Below are positions 54,156 through 64,000 of a stretch of 64,000 nucleotides of DNA, piece after piece. This DNA comes from Rebecca billardiae RCC1528. Lineage: Eukaryota; Haptophyta. The notes beneath the pieces are model-generated. The model was not told where the DNA came from. It saw only the letters and a list, made by a program, of their open reading frames with translations, and searched no databases. The translations under genes and the position numbers were made by a program. How positions within the stretch are numbered: the stretch's first letter is position 1; each line of letters opens with the position of its first letter. Where the stretch lies: NCBI GenBank assembly GCA_965240325.2, contig OZ251224.1:3720001-3784000 (forward strand), in the 5' to 3' direction.

Positions 54156-55900
54156 CTGCACCGAGAAAAGAAGGCGCGGCACGCGCGCTATAACCCAGTC
54201 CACGCAGACACGCGAGCGCGTGCTGGAGCGGCGCGCCGGGGCAACCGTCCACGTCGGCCGCGCGGGAGCCGCAGGTACTCTCGCGTGCCTGCGCGACGCA
54301 GCGCGCACGCACAGCGAAACGGGCGCGGGGTAGAATTCAGGAGAGCGCCGCCGCCCGCGCACCACCCCACCGAGAGTGCGCACATGCGCACGCCACGACA
54401 TGGCACGACATGGCGCACGAGTCGGACGCAACGCCCGACAGACAGAAGCCTTCGAAAATCCGCGCGCGCCCGCAAACGCGGCCGCGCGCGCGGGCGGGCG
54501 CGCGGGCGTGCGTGCGCCACCCGCGCGGGAGGCGCCCGCGGCCGCGCGGGCGGCGCGCGCGCGGCGCGCGCTCCGCGCGGTCGTCCACACCGATGGCGGT
54601 CGATCGAGGGCGACGAGGGCTCGCCCCGTTTTGGAGCGAGCGCGTGCCGCGCGCCCCCTGGCCCCCAACTGGGTATGATAATACCCACAATTACCCAAAA
54701 TGACCTTATGCCCCCAACACCGTTAGCGAGCCAATGTACTGATATGATAGACTGAACGAGAGTACCCACAATTACCCAATATACTCCAGTAGTGAATACG
54801 ACCCCGACGAAGCCAATATATATCGGTTGGTTACTTCACTGATCCCGTAAGGACGTGCAAAAATAGCCTCAAAGAAGTGGTGGTTGGTTGGGGGCTGGCC
54901 AGGGTAGGGCTGGAGGCTTCGGCCGCCAGTCTGATCACCCGGAGCCCGTTATAAAGGGGAATTTAGGAGAAGCTGACGCTTGTATTGGACTTGTAACCGT
55001 CCTACTTCACACAGAAGTGAACTCTCACGCCCGGCCGTCCACGATTGATTAGGGGAATGTCGTGGACGCGGTTTTTTTCTCCGTGATGCATCTGTAGAGA
55101 GGGTCTCAAAATTCGAAACTCGGTCTCCGCCAGCCCTAAAAATCGGCCCCCGCGTCCCTTTTTCTTGATCAAAGATCTTTTTGAAACGTGGTTCCGGCCC
55201 GCTGGTGCGGGCTCCACGCTGCGCGCTCCGCCCTGCACCGCGGGCCATAATTGCCAGCCCTCATCACCTCACTAGCCATGTCGGTCGACGATCGCCCCGC
55301 TGTTGACAGGTGCGCACACGCCAAACGTATTTATGCACGGCAGCCATTTATACGGCGGTCGCACAACTACTGCGCAGCCAACCTTGCTCGTCAGACCCAC
55401 GGCTTGAAGGGTCAGGTGGACCATTTCCAGGCATGCGATGTCGCAGTTCATGCCGAAGAGGTCAGCTTGGCCGTCAGAACGGTGATCCTGCCCCTACTTG
55501 CCCATCCTTCCCATGCGCAGCCTCACCGGCACGCCGGTCGTACGGGGACGTGGACGTGGACGTGAGAGTGATCGAAAGGTCGGAACGGAAGCCGCTGCTC
55601 AGTTCCATGTGCTCGTGCGGGGAGACGCCGACCGGCGTGTGGCACGCCCCCCGGTCCCGGACGTGCCACACGCGCCTTGGATCGCGGTGGGACGGGCATT
55701 CACGCCCGCCATGGCTTCACCTCGAACATACAAGTTTGGTCATTTCTGGGCCGAGAATCCCGAGATCGAAATCTGATCGACATGTTGTGTCATCAGACTG
55801 ATGTCATCAGCCGTGAAGCTTCGGATTCTGGCGCCCGCCGGAGCGCGCAAGGCGAAATTGCTGGTCGCACGTTCCCGTCGGACCCGGGCTCCCACTCCCC
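54156..55900. other. Spacer, mixed composition
   Basis: 1.75 kb. The GC-rich part (54156-54660) may contain missing 5' exons of the minus-strand coiled-coil gene, but none could be placed. The remainder (54660-55900) is near-balanced in composition. It contains a direct repeat and no convincing gene; it includes the upstream region of the methyltransferase gene. Confidence 0.45.
54682..54779. repeat. 17-bp direct repeat pair, 81 bp apart
   Basis: TACCCACAATTACCCAA occurs at 54682-54698 and 54763-54779. The surrounding sequence is unlike the GC-rich genes. The cause is unknown; it could be a remnant of a mobile insertion. Confidence 0.8.
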
Positions 55901-57145
55901 ATGGCAGCAGCCAGCACCGACCGACTTGGCGATCGTCCAGGCGCGACGGTCGATCAGTCAGGGGCGCAAGAACGAAAGCGCGGCTATTGGGCAACTGCGG
56001 AATACCACGCTGATGCAATATCTTTCCTGGAGGCAGCCAACTCGGCCGAGTATGGGGCAACCGGCGTCGCCAAGTCGCGCAAGCAGATGAGTGCGCTCAC
56101 AGAAGCAGCAGGCGCCCTGCAGGCTGCGAGCATCGCCATGGCAAAGGGCCATTCAGACGGCATCCTCTCTCGTAAAGATGATCCTGTCTTCTTCCTGCCA
56201 ACCGACCCGCGCAACGTCTGGGCGCTCGATGCGCGACTACACGCAGAGCGCCGAATGATCCAACTTCCGCTCGCAGGCTTGGAGCTGAGCCTCAAGCAGG
56301 TGCACTGGTCCGTGGTGAGCACGGCGGAGGACGGCGACGCGTCATTGGAGGGTCATCTCACCGGTGGCATCTGCTGGGACGGCGCTGTGGTGCTCGCGGA
56401 CTTCCTCTGCCACCCGCCGGCTGTGCTTGCTGCCCACCACCCGGGCCTGGCGCGACGGGGCGCCGGCGCGGGCTGCGCCTGGAGCTGGGCGGGCAAGACG
56501 GTGGTTGAGCTGGGCTGCGGCTCGGCCGCGCTGCCGTCGATTGCTGCTGCGTTGCAGGGAGCCTCCGTAGTGCTGGCCACTGACGGCTCCAAAGCGTGCG
56601 TCGAGCTGGCGCGCTCGAACGTCGCGGAGATCGGCCGCCAACATGCACCTGCCCGCAAGGTGAGTGTGTCGCAGCTGGTGTGGGGCCAAGGTGACGAGAC
56701 GCGCCTCCTGGCCGAGCACGGCGTCTTGGCTGCCGAACCAGAGGTGAGCAATCGGCTGACTGCTGACGTGATCCTCTGCGCGGACGTGTTGTACGTGCTC
56801 GCCAACCCCGGATGCTGGGGGGCGCTTCTGCGCACCATGCGCAGCCTGAGCGGGCCTGAGACGATTGTGCTCCTCACGTACACCGAGCGCGGCCACGCCA
56901 AGGGCTTCAAAAAGTTTCTCCGGCGCGCCGGCGAGGCGGGGCTTGCCGCAATCGAGGTGGCACCGCACCTTCTGCATCCAGTACACGCCGTTGGCTGCTC
57001 TCAACGGCTCGAACAGCACGTGGGCAACGTCCAGCTTTTCTGTCTCTCAGCGCTACAGACTACGACTGGCGGCCACTGCTCATCAGACTCAGTCTCAGCA
57101 GATCACCAGATGACCAGTGCGTCCGCCAGTGTGACCAGTGAATAG
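55901..57145 (+). CDS. METTL21/FAM86-like lysine methyltransferase (Methyltransf_16 group)
   Basis: Single exon, 414 aa. The C-terminal two thirds is a class I SAM-dependent methyltransferase of the seven-beta-strand lysine methyltransferase group. A TGG-I-C-W-D-G segment (HLTGGICWDGAVVLADFL) stands where METTL21/FAM86 proteins have their conserved Trp. Motif I is VVELGCGSAALPSIAAAL, the motif II acidic residue is in LATDGSKACVELARSN, and DVILCADVLYV replaces the DxxY-type motif. VLLTYTERG follows as the next strand. The N-terminal 130 residues are not recognised but include regular helices. Such enzymes methylate lysines on translation factors or chaperones; the target is unknown. Codon use is less extreme than in the neighbours. 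The start is the first ATG of the frame. Confidence 0.8.
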   Translation: MAAASTDRLGDRPGATVDQSGAQERKRGYWATAEYHADAISFLEAANSAEYGATGVAKSRKQMSALTEAAGALQAASIAMAKGHSDGILSRKDDPVFFLPTDPRNVWALDARLHAERRMIQLPLAGLELSLKQVHWSVVSTAEDGDASLEGHLTGGICWDGAVVLADFLCHPPAVLAAHHPGLARRGAGAGCAWSWAGKTVVELGCGSAALPSIAAALQGASVVLATDGSKACVELARSNVAEIGRQHAPARKVSVSQLVWGQGDETRLLAEHGVLAAEPEVSNRLTADVILCADVLYVLANPGCWGALLRTMRSLSGPETIVLLTYTERGHAKGFKKFLRRAGEAGLAAIEVAPHLLHPVHAVGCSQRLEQHVGNVQLFCLSALQTTTGGHCSSDSVSADHQMTSASASVTSE

Positions 57146-57590
57146 CCTGCGCTGCGCTGATCGTCGTCGTCAGAGTCATCGTGATCACTACTCGGTTATA
57201 CTAGACTGCAAGCAGCTAGCAGCTATCTCTCGCAGAATAAATATCATACTCGTCGTCGCGTCGGCTTCATCAGTAACTCGGCAGACGACGCAGGCAGCAG
57301 CTAACTACAGTTTATACTAAGAATAAGAGACGCACACAGCTCAGGCAGGCACAGTAATCATCAGTATCATCATCAGATATATTAGTAGTAGCCTCCGAGA
57401 CGACGGTCTTAAATCTTATTCACATGTAGCTAGCGTCTCGGTCCGGAGACGACTCTGGCCTCTGGCCTCTGCTCTACTGCTACGACTGGAGTTTGACTCA
57501 TCACAGTGACGACGACACTGTCATGATCAAGTAGTATATATTATTATAAGAGAGAGAGAGAGACGAGAGAGAGAGACGAGAGAGAAGAGA
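57146..57590. other. Spacer ending in GA-rich simple sequence
   Basis: Ordinary spacer text, then a (GA)n-type tract from about 57550 to 57590 that runs into the assembly gap. Confidence 0.7.
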
Positions 57591-57690
57591 NNNNNNNNNN
57601 NNNNNNNNNNNNNNNNNNNNNNNNNNNNNNNNNNNNNNNNNNNNNNNNNNNNNNNNNNNNNNNNNNNNNNNNNNNNNNNNNNNNNNNNNN
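57591..57690. other. Assembly gap, 100 N
   Basis: Exactly 100 unknown bases, a conventional placeholder size, so the true gap length is not known. The gap follows a GA microsatellite that probably broke the assembly. About 200 bases of GC-rich sequence lie between the gap and the next gene. Confidence 0.99.
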
Positions 57691-57904
57691 GCCCGCCATG
57701 GCTTCCTCCGGAGACCTGCCCCTGCCGGCATCCTGATCGCTCCACGCGCGGTCATCTGGAGCTCCCCCTGGTCACTCGGCCGCGGGCGCGCGAGCGCCCC
57801 GTCGAGCGCGTGCTGGGGCCGGCGGCGCGTGGGCTGGTGCACGGGCGTGCGCGCCGCGCGCACAGCCTCGCCTCCCCCGTCGGGCAGGCCGACGGCCATC
57901 GTGG

Positions 57905-59666
57905 ATGTCTCCTCCGACCTGCATTCCGGTCGTCCGCTCGACGAAGCCGAGTACGAGCGCAGGCTCGACCATGTTTGCGCGGTGGCGCGAGAAGCCCAAG
58001 GCGCAGCAGGAGGTGCCGGTGCAGCCCGTCCAGACCACCGTGCAGGTGCACTGGCCGCTCTCCTCGCCGCCGGACACGCCCAAGCGCTGCGCTCTCGTTC
58101 TGTACGGCCTCCCAAAGTTCTTCGCGGCGCGCAGCTTCCCGAGCCTGCAGGCGCGCGTGATCTCGCGGCTGCCCATGCCCGTGGACGTATTCGTGCACAC
58201 GTACGACCTCCACGAGACCACAAACTCGCGAAATGGCGAGGTCGCCTGCCCGCTCGACCCGAGCGAGGTCATGGTCGCCAAGCCGAAGCGCGTCGAAACG
58301 ACTTCGCAGGACATCGCCGACAAGGAGTTTCAGCCGCACTTCTCCGAGCTGAAGCGGTACGGGGACGCGTGGTTCAACCACTTCGTCTCGCTGCGTAACG
58401 TGCTGCGGCAGTACAACTCGCTGCAGCAGGTGCGCGCCCGCCGCGCGCCGCGCGCCGCAAGCGCGCGCGCGCGGCGCCGAGCGCCGACTGAGCGCGCGAT
58501 GCCCCCGATGGGCCGGCCCGCGCCACCGTGTGCCACAGGCGTACGCGCTCGTGGAGGCGGAGCAGAAGCGCTCGGGCGTGCAGTACGCCATCGTGTGCTG
58601 CTCGCGCATGGACGTGCTCTACCTCGACGACCTGCCCTCCGAGGTGGTCGCCGCCCTCGACAGCCTCACCCCCGGCACCCTGTACGCACCCAACTTCCAT
58701 GAGTGGGAGCTGCGGGCTGACAACCTCATCTACCCAACGGGCGGCATGAACGACCGGTTCGCGATCGGCTGCCGGCACGCGATGAGCGTGTACGCGAATA
58801 GGATACCGCACGCGCTGCAGGTGCGCGGGCCGCGCCGCGGGCGCGCGGCGCCTCCCTGCCGCGCGGTGCCGCGCCGACCAGCCGGCCGACTGCATTCCCG
58901 AGCGCGGCGCACTGCGCGCACCCTGCTCACCTGTGCCTGCGCTGCGCGCCCGGCGCGCGCGCGCGGCCCTTCCACGCAGTACTGCCGCACGGTGCGCCGC
59001 ATGTTCCACACCGAGACGTTCCTCAAGTGGCACCTCACGCAGGCGCAGGTCGAGGTGCGCAAGATGCGCTTCCGCTTCCAGCGCATCCGCGCCAACGGCG
59101 AGGTGCACGACACGGACCGCGAGCTGCAGACTGCCGCCGAGCGTGCGGCGGCGCAGGCGGCGGCGCGAGCCGCGCCAAGCCGGCACGCGCTCGCGGCGCA
59201 CACGCCGGCCTGCGCCGCGGCGGGCGGCGCCTCGGCGGTGACGCCGGCCTCGGCGGTGACGCCGGCCTCGGTGGTGACGCCGCTGGTGCCGGTGGCGCGA
59301 GGCACGCCGGTGCCGGCGCGGCAGCCCGCGAGGGCAGCGGCGCCGCCCCCGGTGGCTGGTGCGACCGCAGCCTGCGTTGTCGCTGCACTGCCTGGTGCAG
59401 TCTGCGCCACACTGCCCGGCGCGGTCTGCGCGCCGCCGCAGCGACCCGCTGCTGCCACCTCGCCTGCGCACGGCACATCGAGCAGCGCTGGCAGCTGTGC
59501 GTCTATGAGCACAGCCTCGGCTGCGGCCGCAGCACGCCCGGGCAGGGCTGCGGGCGCGGGCGCGGCACGGCCCGCTCCCGCCCTCTGCCGCGTGCCGTCC
59601 TCGACGACTACCGCGACGACAGCATCGGCAGGGACGACTCGGTCCGCGCGGCGAGGGCCGCAATGA
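57905..59666 (+). CDS. Putative glycosyltransferase-like protein
   Basis: Three exons, 57905-58429, 58539-58820 and 58980-59666 (497 aa). The introns are 109 and 159 nt, both GTGCGC..AG and phase 0; the second is in frame and stop-free. After about 50 variable residues comes KRCALVLYGLPKFFAARSF and SRLPMPVDVFVHTYDLHETT, the opening strands of a GT-A-like fold found in several poorly characterised algal, viral and bacterial glycosyltransferase families. Exon 2 carries YAIVCCSRMDVLYLDDLP, with a DVLYLDD acidic motif, then TLYAPNFHEWE and NDRFAIGCRHAMSVYANRIP. Exon 3 adds YCRTVRRMFHTETFLKWHL and a long Ala/Pro/Val-rich tail containing an 18-bp repeat near 59235-59280. Donor and acceptor sugars are unknown. 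The start is either 57905 or the second in-frame ATG at 57971; the gene begins only 214 bases after the assembly gap. Confidence 0.72.
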
Positions 59667-62051
59667 CGCGGCGGCCGGCAGCCGCGGACTGCGGTGCGCG
59701 CTGAGCTCGACGCGGGGGCTCTGCTCGGCGCACGAGACCCCTTCGATGCCACGGCGTCAGGAGGCGCGCTGGTGCTACATCTGCTGAATAAGGCGTTGCG
59801 TACGCCCTGATCCCCCGTGCACCCTTACGTGCATCCCACAGTGGCGTGCCTTGGCAGCAGACGAGTCTGCGGACACAGAGTGCAGTCTGCTGCCCGAGGC
59901 GAGATACTACTACTATATACGAGTTCATCTGTCTAGAGAGTTCGGCGGAACTAGTAGTGACGATCAAGCATCATCGATCCGTGATCCACTACTAACCGCT
60001 ATACTCTGTATAACTCACAATACTGTGATAGCAATACCGTGTCCCGACTGTCCGTCCTCGGTCTCGGACGAGGCTCGCGGTAGGTGGGCCCACAGCCATT
60101 TAATAATGAAAACAAAATCTCTCTAGCTTTTTCGGGCCGCTGCCGTGCTCTTTTTCTCGCGCTGAAGTCCCTTTTTCCAGGCCGCCAAACTCCCTGTCCG
60201 GTCGATCGCGAAAGCGATGACCGGGATCGACCTTGTGCGCGTCGTCAGCACGTTGTCCGCCGCGCTTGCCCGTCTGCCATGCGAGGCACGCTGCGCCGCA
60301 CGCCCGTGGCGTGCTGCGTAGCCCTCTGGAACGAGCCATGCGAACGGTTCATCCTTGGGCCATCTTCCCGGTCCGCCATCTCTCGCCGACAGTCGCGCGT
60401 TCAAACACGGGAACAGCTTTGAGGATTGTAATGCGAGCACAACGCGAGCTTGGGACACCCTTGAACGAACTGGTACACTCCGGAGCGTTACTGGTACAGC
60501 ATCTACATGGTATCCTGGCAAGGCCCAGCTACTTCTGCGGCCCTGCAGAGACCCGCCTCGTCGGTCAGGTCCCCGGAAGTCTGTGCGGTGTGACCGAACG
60601 CTATGGCTGTTCACATGATCGTGGGCGTCTTGGGGAAGGATCTGATGGTCAAACAGCGGTCAAAGTGGATGCGTGTGCCGTCTGTTACCTCCCCGGCCTC
60701 GACTCAACTCTCAGTGCCGACGCACCTCAGGTGTTTGGAAGCTACGAGCCCCTTGGAGGGCCTCGAGCCACACGATTGCACGAGGTCGGGCTGCGCGTCA
60801 AGCCGGGTAGATCGCAGCTGATGCGCTTGTTGAGCCCTGTCGTGGCTCTACGCGTACCTCAAGAGCCCAGCTACTCCCCCGCGCGGCCGCACAGCAGTCG
60901 CCCCGCCTCTGCTTGGTCATCCGCTGTGCGCCGTGCTCGCTGCGGACAGTACAGTTGATCCGTTCACCAGTGATTTGAACCCTTCGTGAGCCTGCCCGAG
61001 CACGTTGGTGGCGCCGCCGACGCCGGTGCACGGTCAGCAGGCGTACCAGCTTGCCTGCGAGCCATGTCTCGCCCTGCTGCCACGCAGGAAGCGGTGATGA
61101 GTGCACATCGCTACGCGCGCGCGTGCACCACGGCGAGCCAGCTCGGCGCTGCGACGAAGCGGCCGTTGCGCACAGTTAGGCAGAGGACGGTCCAGCTGAG
61201 GACAGCTCGGACACAGCTTGGTCGCAGTGTAGAGCAACGGTTAGGTCGGGGCACGAGAAAAGGCGTTCGATGCATAGCAGTGCCTGCCTTGAACGCCACA
61301 GATGAGCTCTCGACGAACCTTGTCCGCCGTGTTTACGCTGCGGGCTGCTGGATGGGCCCGGCGCCGCGTGCACCACTCCTGCTTGCCTTGACCACGGCGG
61401 GCGGGCTGGCGCCGCGACTCGGTGCGGCTCAATCTTTGCCCACGGCTCCTTAAGACTCATCCTTCGAGGGTAGAAGGGTTGGAAAAATTCTTAGGTGTCA
61501 CATGCACGCCGTACGGCTGCTACGAGAGCAGTCTGAAACAGTCTGAAATACTATGGCAGCCATGCTGATCAGCATGGCGGTGTATATGTAACGCACGGGT
61601 GTAACGGCCGTTATCCCGTATTCTCACAGTGCCCGTATACGCCGTATATGTGACAATGGGTGTGCATGCTGCTGAAGACCTATGATCAGCTCATGAAAGT
61701 GCTATATCAAAGCGACGTCTGTTGACCCTATATATATCACGTTTAAGACGCCCGTTACATGGCCGTTACATTGGTCACAGGCCATTTCCAATAAGTAAAT
61801 AGGACCACCGTTACTCCCTATATATTTACAGCATGTACCACTGGTTTTTTAACCAGGCAGGCCAGGGGCCATCTCCTGGGGCTGGAATCCAGCTCGAGAC
61901 GAAAGTAAACATCGCGCTATGAGCTCGCGCTCTGCGTCACTATAATCACACAGTGGCCAGTGGGCCCACCTAAGTCATATACGCGCAGAGTCGGACGAGT
62001 CGCAGTAGACGCGTATAGCTTGGTCATCATCAGCACTCACGCACGCAGTCG
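59667..62051. other. Large convergent spacer
   Basis: 2.4 kb between convergent genes. Open frames on both strands at 60084-61460 have patternless translations and are not supported. The part from 61450 to 62040 is AT-richer with TA patches (61725-61740, 61815-61830). No RNA gene or mobile element was identified. Confidence 0.5.
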
Positions 62052-64000
62052 TCATCGGAAGGCGACTGATGACGACCGCTGCAGTCCGACGACAGACCTT
62101 CGGCCCAATCTGCTGGGGCTGCGGCTGACGCTGCGCCGGTCGCCGCCGGAGTCGGCGAGAATGGTGTCTTCGGGTGCGAGACCGTCGTCGTTGGCGGCTG
62201 GGTCCCGCTCGTCGTCGACACTGTAGCGCTCCGCCTCTGCCCGCTGCTCGTTGCCATCGTATCCATCCGCCGGCTGGCCCTGCGCCTGCAGCTCGGCGTC
62301 GTACTGCAGGAGCTGCTTGAGGTCGTGCTGGCTGTGCGCCTTGGACAGGCGCGCGCGCGGGAAGCTCGAGTGGCCAATCATCTCCAGCGCGAGGCCGGCA
62401 TGCGTGGCGATGGCTTCCGCGGCCGCGACGTCGGCCGTGCTGAAGAGGAGCAGCCCGCGACCCTCGTCCGCGCTCATCCTGCGCTTGTGGTGCGCGTGCT
62501 GCTCGTGCGCCAGCCTGTCCGTCAGCTGCAACACACCAAAGAGCTCACCGGCGCGCGACTTGATGAGCACCGCGATGCCTCCGCGCGCGCGGTCGAACCT
62601 GAGCATCGCCTCGCGGCGCACGTCCTCGTCCGCGCCGTTGAGGGCGGGCGTGCTGCGCGCGTGCGGCTCGCTGTGCTGCATCGCCGTGTCGCGCGCCTTG
62701 AGCAGCGGCTGCACCACCACCGTCGCGCCGCTCCCAATCGCGTTTGCAGCGAGGACGGCCGTCGAGCTGTCCGACTGCTCGGTGCGCCGCTGCTCGCGCC
62801 GGAGCTCGAAGCCGCTGGCGGTCTGGAGGGCGTCGCCCGGCGAGCTCCGCGCGGCGAGCCGGAGCCTGAGGGTGTCGCCGTCGACGAAGTAGATCGACGC
62901 GGCGCGCACGTGCAGCAGCGCCTCCGCGGCCGCCGCGAGCCGCTGCGCGTACGCGTGCGCGCGCATCGTCACCGAGCCGCGCCCGTTGGGCGCCTCCTCG
63001 AGCAGCGCGGTGCTCGTGAGCAGCAGCTCGTTGCGCATGTGCAGCTCGTTCGCGCGCTGGTCGGCCATCGAGACCGCGCGCATGCTCCGCGCGGCGCGGG
63101 CGAGGCTGAACGTCCGAATCAGCGCGCCGGTCAGCCTCGCCCACCGGTCGACCGTGCGCTTCTGCGCCGCGAGCACTGCGTCCGCGCGCAGAGCGAGCGC
63201 GGCGCTCGCGCCGAGCAGCACGGCCGCGGAGAGCTGCGGCGGTGCTGCGCGCGCCTTGTCCCACAGCGCGGTGCCGAGCGCTCCCGCCGCCGTCGGAGGC
63301 GGCGCCGGGGCGCCCTCCACGTCGAGCGCGACGATCAGCTGCTCGCCCGCCGCGATGTCGTGCGCGCTCACCGCCGCCCATCCGCGAACACCGTCCGCGT
63401 CGCGGAACGGTACGACGCGGCCGGCGCTGCCGCCGTCCAGCGCGCCTAGCACGCGCTGGAGCGCAGGGGGGGCGAGGGCGTGCTGCGGCACGGCGGCAGC
63501 GGGGGTCTCGGAGGGCGGCGGCTCTGCGCCGGCGCGATCGGCCCGCGCGATCGTAGCCACCATCATCTCCTCCGCGCCCCGGCCGTGTGCGGCTGTGGGC
63601 AGCTTGCCGCGCGCGCGCCGCAAAAGCGTCACCCCCTGCACGCCCGCGAGCCCCGCCGCGGCGCGCGCGGCGGCGGCGCACGCGGCCTCGCCGCCGCGGC
63701 TGTCTGCGAGCGCGACGGCGAGGTCACGCACGAGCCCTGCGCTCGCGCTCGCGTGCCGAGCTGCCTCGTCTTGCGCGCGCTCCACGACGGCGCGCGCGCG
63801 CGCGATGCCCTCGAGCCGAGCCTGGATGCTGCGCGCCAGCCAGCCGACGCGCGTCGCGTCAGCCGGCAGCCACGTCAGCGCCGCGCCGGCGGCGGAGCGG
63901 CCGCCGTCCGCGTCCGGCGCGGCGCCCATGGGCGGCGTGGAGGGCTCGCGCGACACGGAGCCCTCCGAGCGCTCCGAGCCCTGGTCGGCGTTGCTCGCCG
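62052..64000 (-). CDS. GAF-domain-like protein, 5' partial
   Basis: Three-prime portion (648 codons) of a gene that continues beyond the right edge of the window; no intron is needed in the part present. The N-terminal half is rich in Ala and Arg with helical, possibly coiled-coil stretches. Two regions resemble GAF folds: about 63680-63290 (LAGVQGVTLLRRARGKLP, then GRVVPFRDADGVRGWAAV) and, more clearly, about 63000-62360 (LLHVRAASIYFVDGDTLRLR, then VVVQPLLKAR, GGIAVLIKSRAGELFGVLQL and ATHAGLALEMIG). Paired GAF domains occur in cyclic-nucleotide phosphodiesterases and sensory kinases, whose catalytic parts are not seen here. The C-terminal tail is acidic and Ser-rich (SRSPSRLGRRS). The frame is open with no ATG at the edge, so the start is outside. 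Confidence 0.65.
   Translation of the reverse strand, partial: ASNADQGSERSEGSVSREPSTPPMGAAPDADGGRSAAGAALTWLPADATRVGWLARSIQARLEGIARARAVVERAQDEAARHASASAGLVRDLAVALADSRGGEAACAAAARAAAGLAGVQGVTLLRRARGKLPTAAHGRGAEEMMVATIARADRAGAEPPPSETPAAAVPQHALAPPALQRVLGALDGGSAGRVVPFRDADGVRGWAAVSAHDIAAGEQLIVALDVEGAPAPPPTAAGALGTALWDKARAAPPQLSAAVLLGASAALALRADAVLAAQKRTVDRWARLTGALIRTFSLARAARSMRAVSMADQRANELHMRNELLLTSTALLEEAPNGRGSVTMRAHAYAQRLAAAAEALLHVRAASIYFVDGDTLRLRLAARSSPGDALQTASGFELRREQRRTEQSDSSTAVLAANAIGSGATVVVQPLLKARDTAMQHSEPHARSTPALNGADEDVRREAMLRFDRARGGIAVLIKSRAGELFGVLQLTDRLAHEQHAHHKRRMSADEGRGLLLFSTADVAAAEAIATHAGLALEMIGHSSFPRARLSKAHSQHDLKQLLQYDAELQAQGQPADGYDGNEQRAEAERYSVDDERDPAANDDGLAPEDTILADSGGDRRSVSRSPSRLGRRSVVGLQRSSSVAFR

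Noticed and set aside
60233-60958. 241-codon plus-strand frame
   Set aside because: Composition is patternless, with no domain, no helix periodicity and no splice-supported neighbours; overlapping frames on the other strand are similar.
60960-60995. Possible tRNA T-arm (GGGTTCAAATC on the minus strand)
   Set aside because: The flanking bases cannot form the five-pair stem and no acceptor or anticodon stem fits around it.

Overview
This window is nuclear DNA from a very GC-rich unicellular eukaryote. The evidence is 23 short spliceosomal introns (about 68-460 bases) that join conserved protein domains in frame, ankyrin/cyclic-nucleotide-channel, RhoGEF, tubulin-ligase and MORN proteins, and the absence of operons. 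Two flagellar-type genes (a TTLL9-like ligase and a MORN-repeat protein) suggest a flagellated cell. Proteins of bacterial origin (EngA/Der GTPase, RlmH methyltransferase) and a TLDc-like protein with a signal-plus-transit-like leader suggest an alga with a secondary plastid. A haptophyte is my best guess from GC content and gene style. That is inference, because no rRNA or organelle gene is present to prove it.

Layout, left to right. 1-1.3 kb: 3' part of an EngA/Der double GTPase. 2.5-3.4 kb: an unidentified minus-strand reading frame beside a 24-bp tandem repeat. 4.8-5.0 kb: a (TA)103 microsatellite. 5.2-8.8 kb (-): a Sec14 (CRAL-TRIO) lipid-binding domain spliced to a polytopic membrane domain. 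9.1-10.0 kb: TLDc-like protein. 11.4-14.0 kb: GON4L-like chromatin protein. 14.4-16.7 kb: a monoacylglycerol-lipase-type hydrolase and RlmH, head to head. 17.3-20.6 kb: MORN protein and an RS/zinc-knuckle/J-domain protein, also head to head. 20.9-24.5 kb: coiled-coil protein and BCCIP. 25.3-29.4 kb (-): two tandem proline-rich surface proteins. 29.8-36.4 kb: a 2,119-residue WW-DH-PH-PDZ RhoGEF.

36.7-38.1 kb is a large inverted repeat with an internal tandem duplication. It abuts a JmjC/cupin oxygenase gene (38.2-40.1 kb), followed by TTLL9 (40.4-42.0 kb). 43.2-52.7 kb encodes one 2,827-residue protein containing two ion-channel modules, each followed by a cyclic-nucleotide-binding-like fold and ankyrin repeats. 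This is the most striking object in the window. 53.5-54.2 kb (-) is a partly resolved coiled-coil gene, 55.9-57.1 kb a lysine-methyltransferase-like gene, 57.6-57.7 kb an assembly gap, 57.9-59.7 kb a glycosyltransferase-like gene, and 62.1-64.0 kb (-) the 3' part of a GAF-domain-like protein.

The genes do not form one pathway. Shared properties are the splice-site style (18 of the 23 introns begin GTGCG), extreme GC in coding DNA, frequent stop-free in-frame introns, and spacers that are clearly less GC-rich. No tRNA, rRNA, CRISPR or intact transposon was found.
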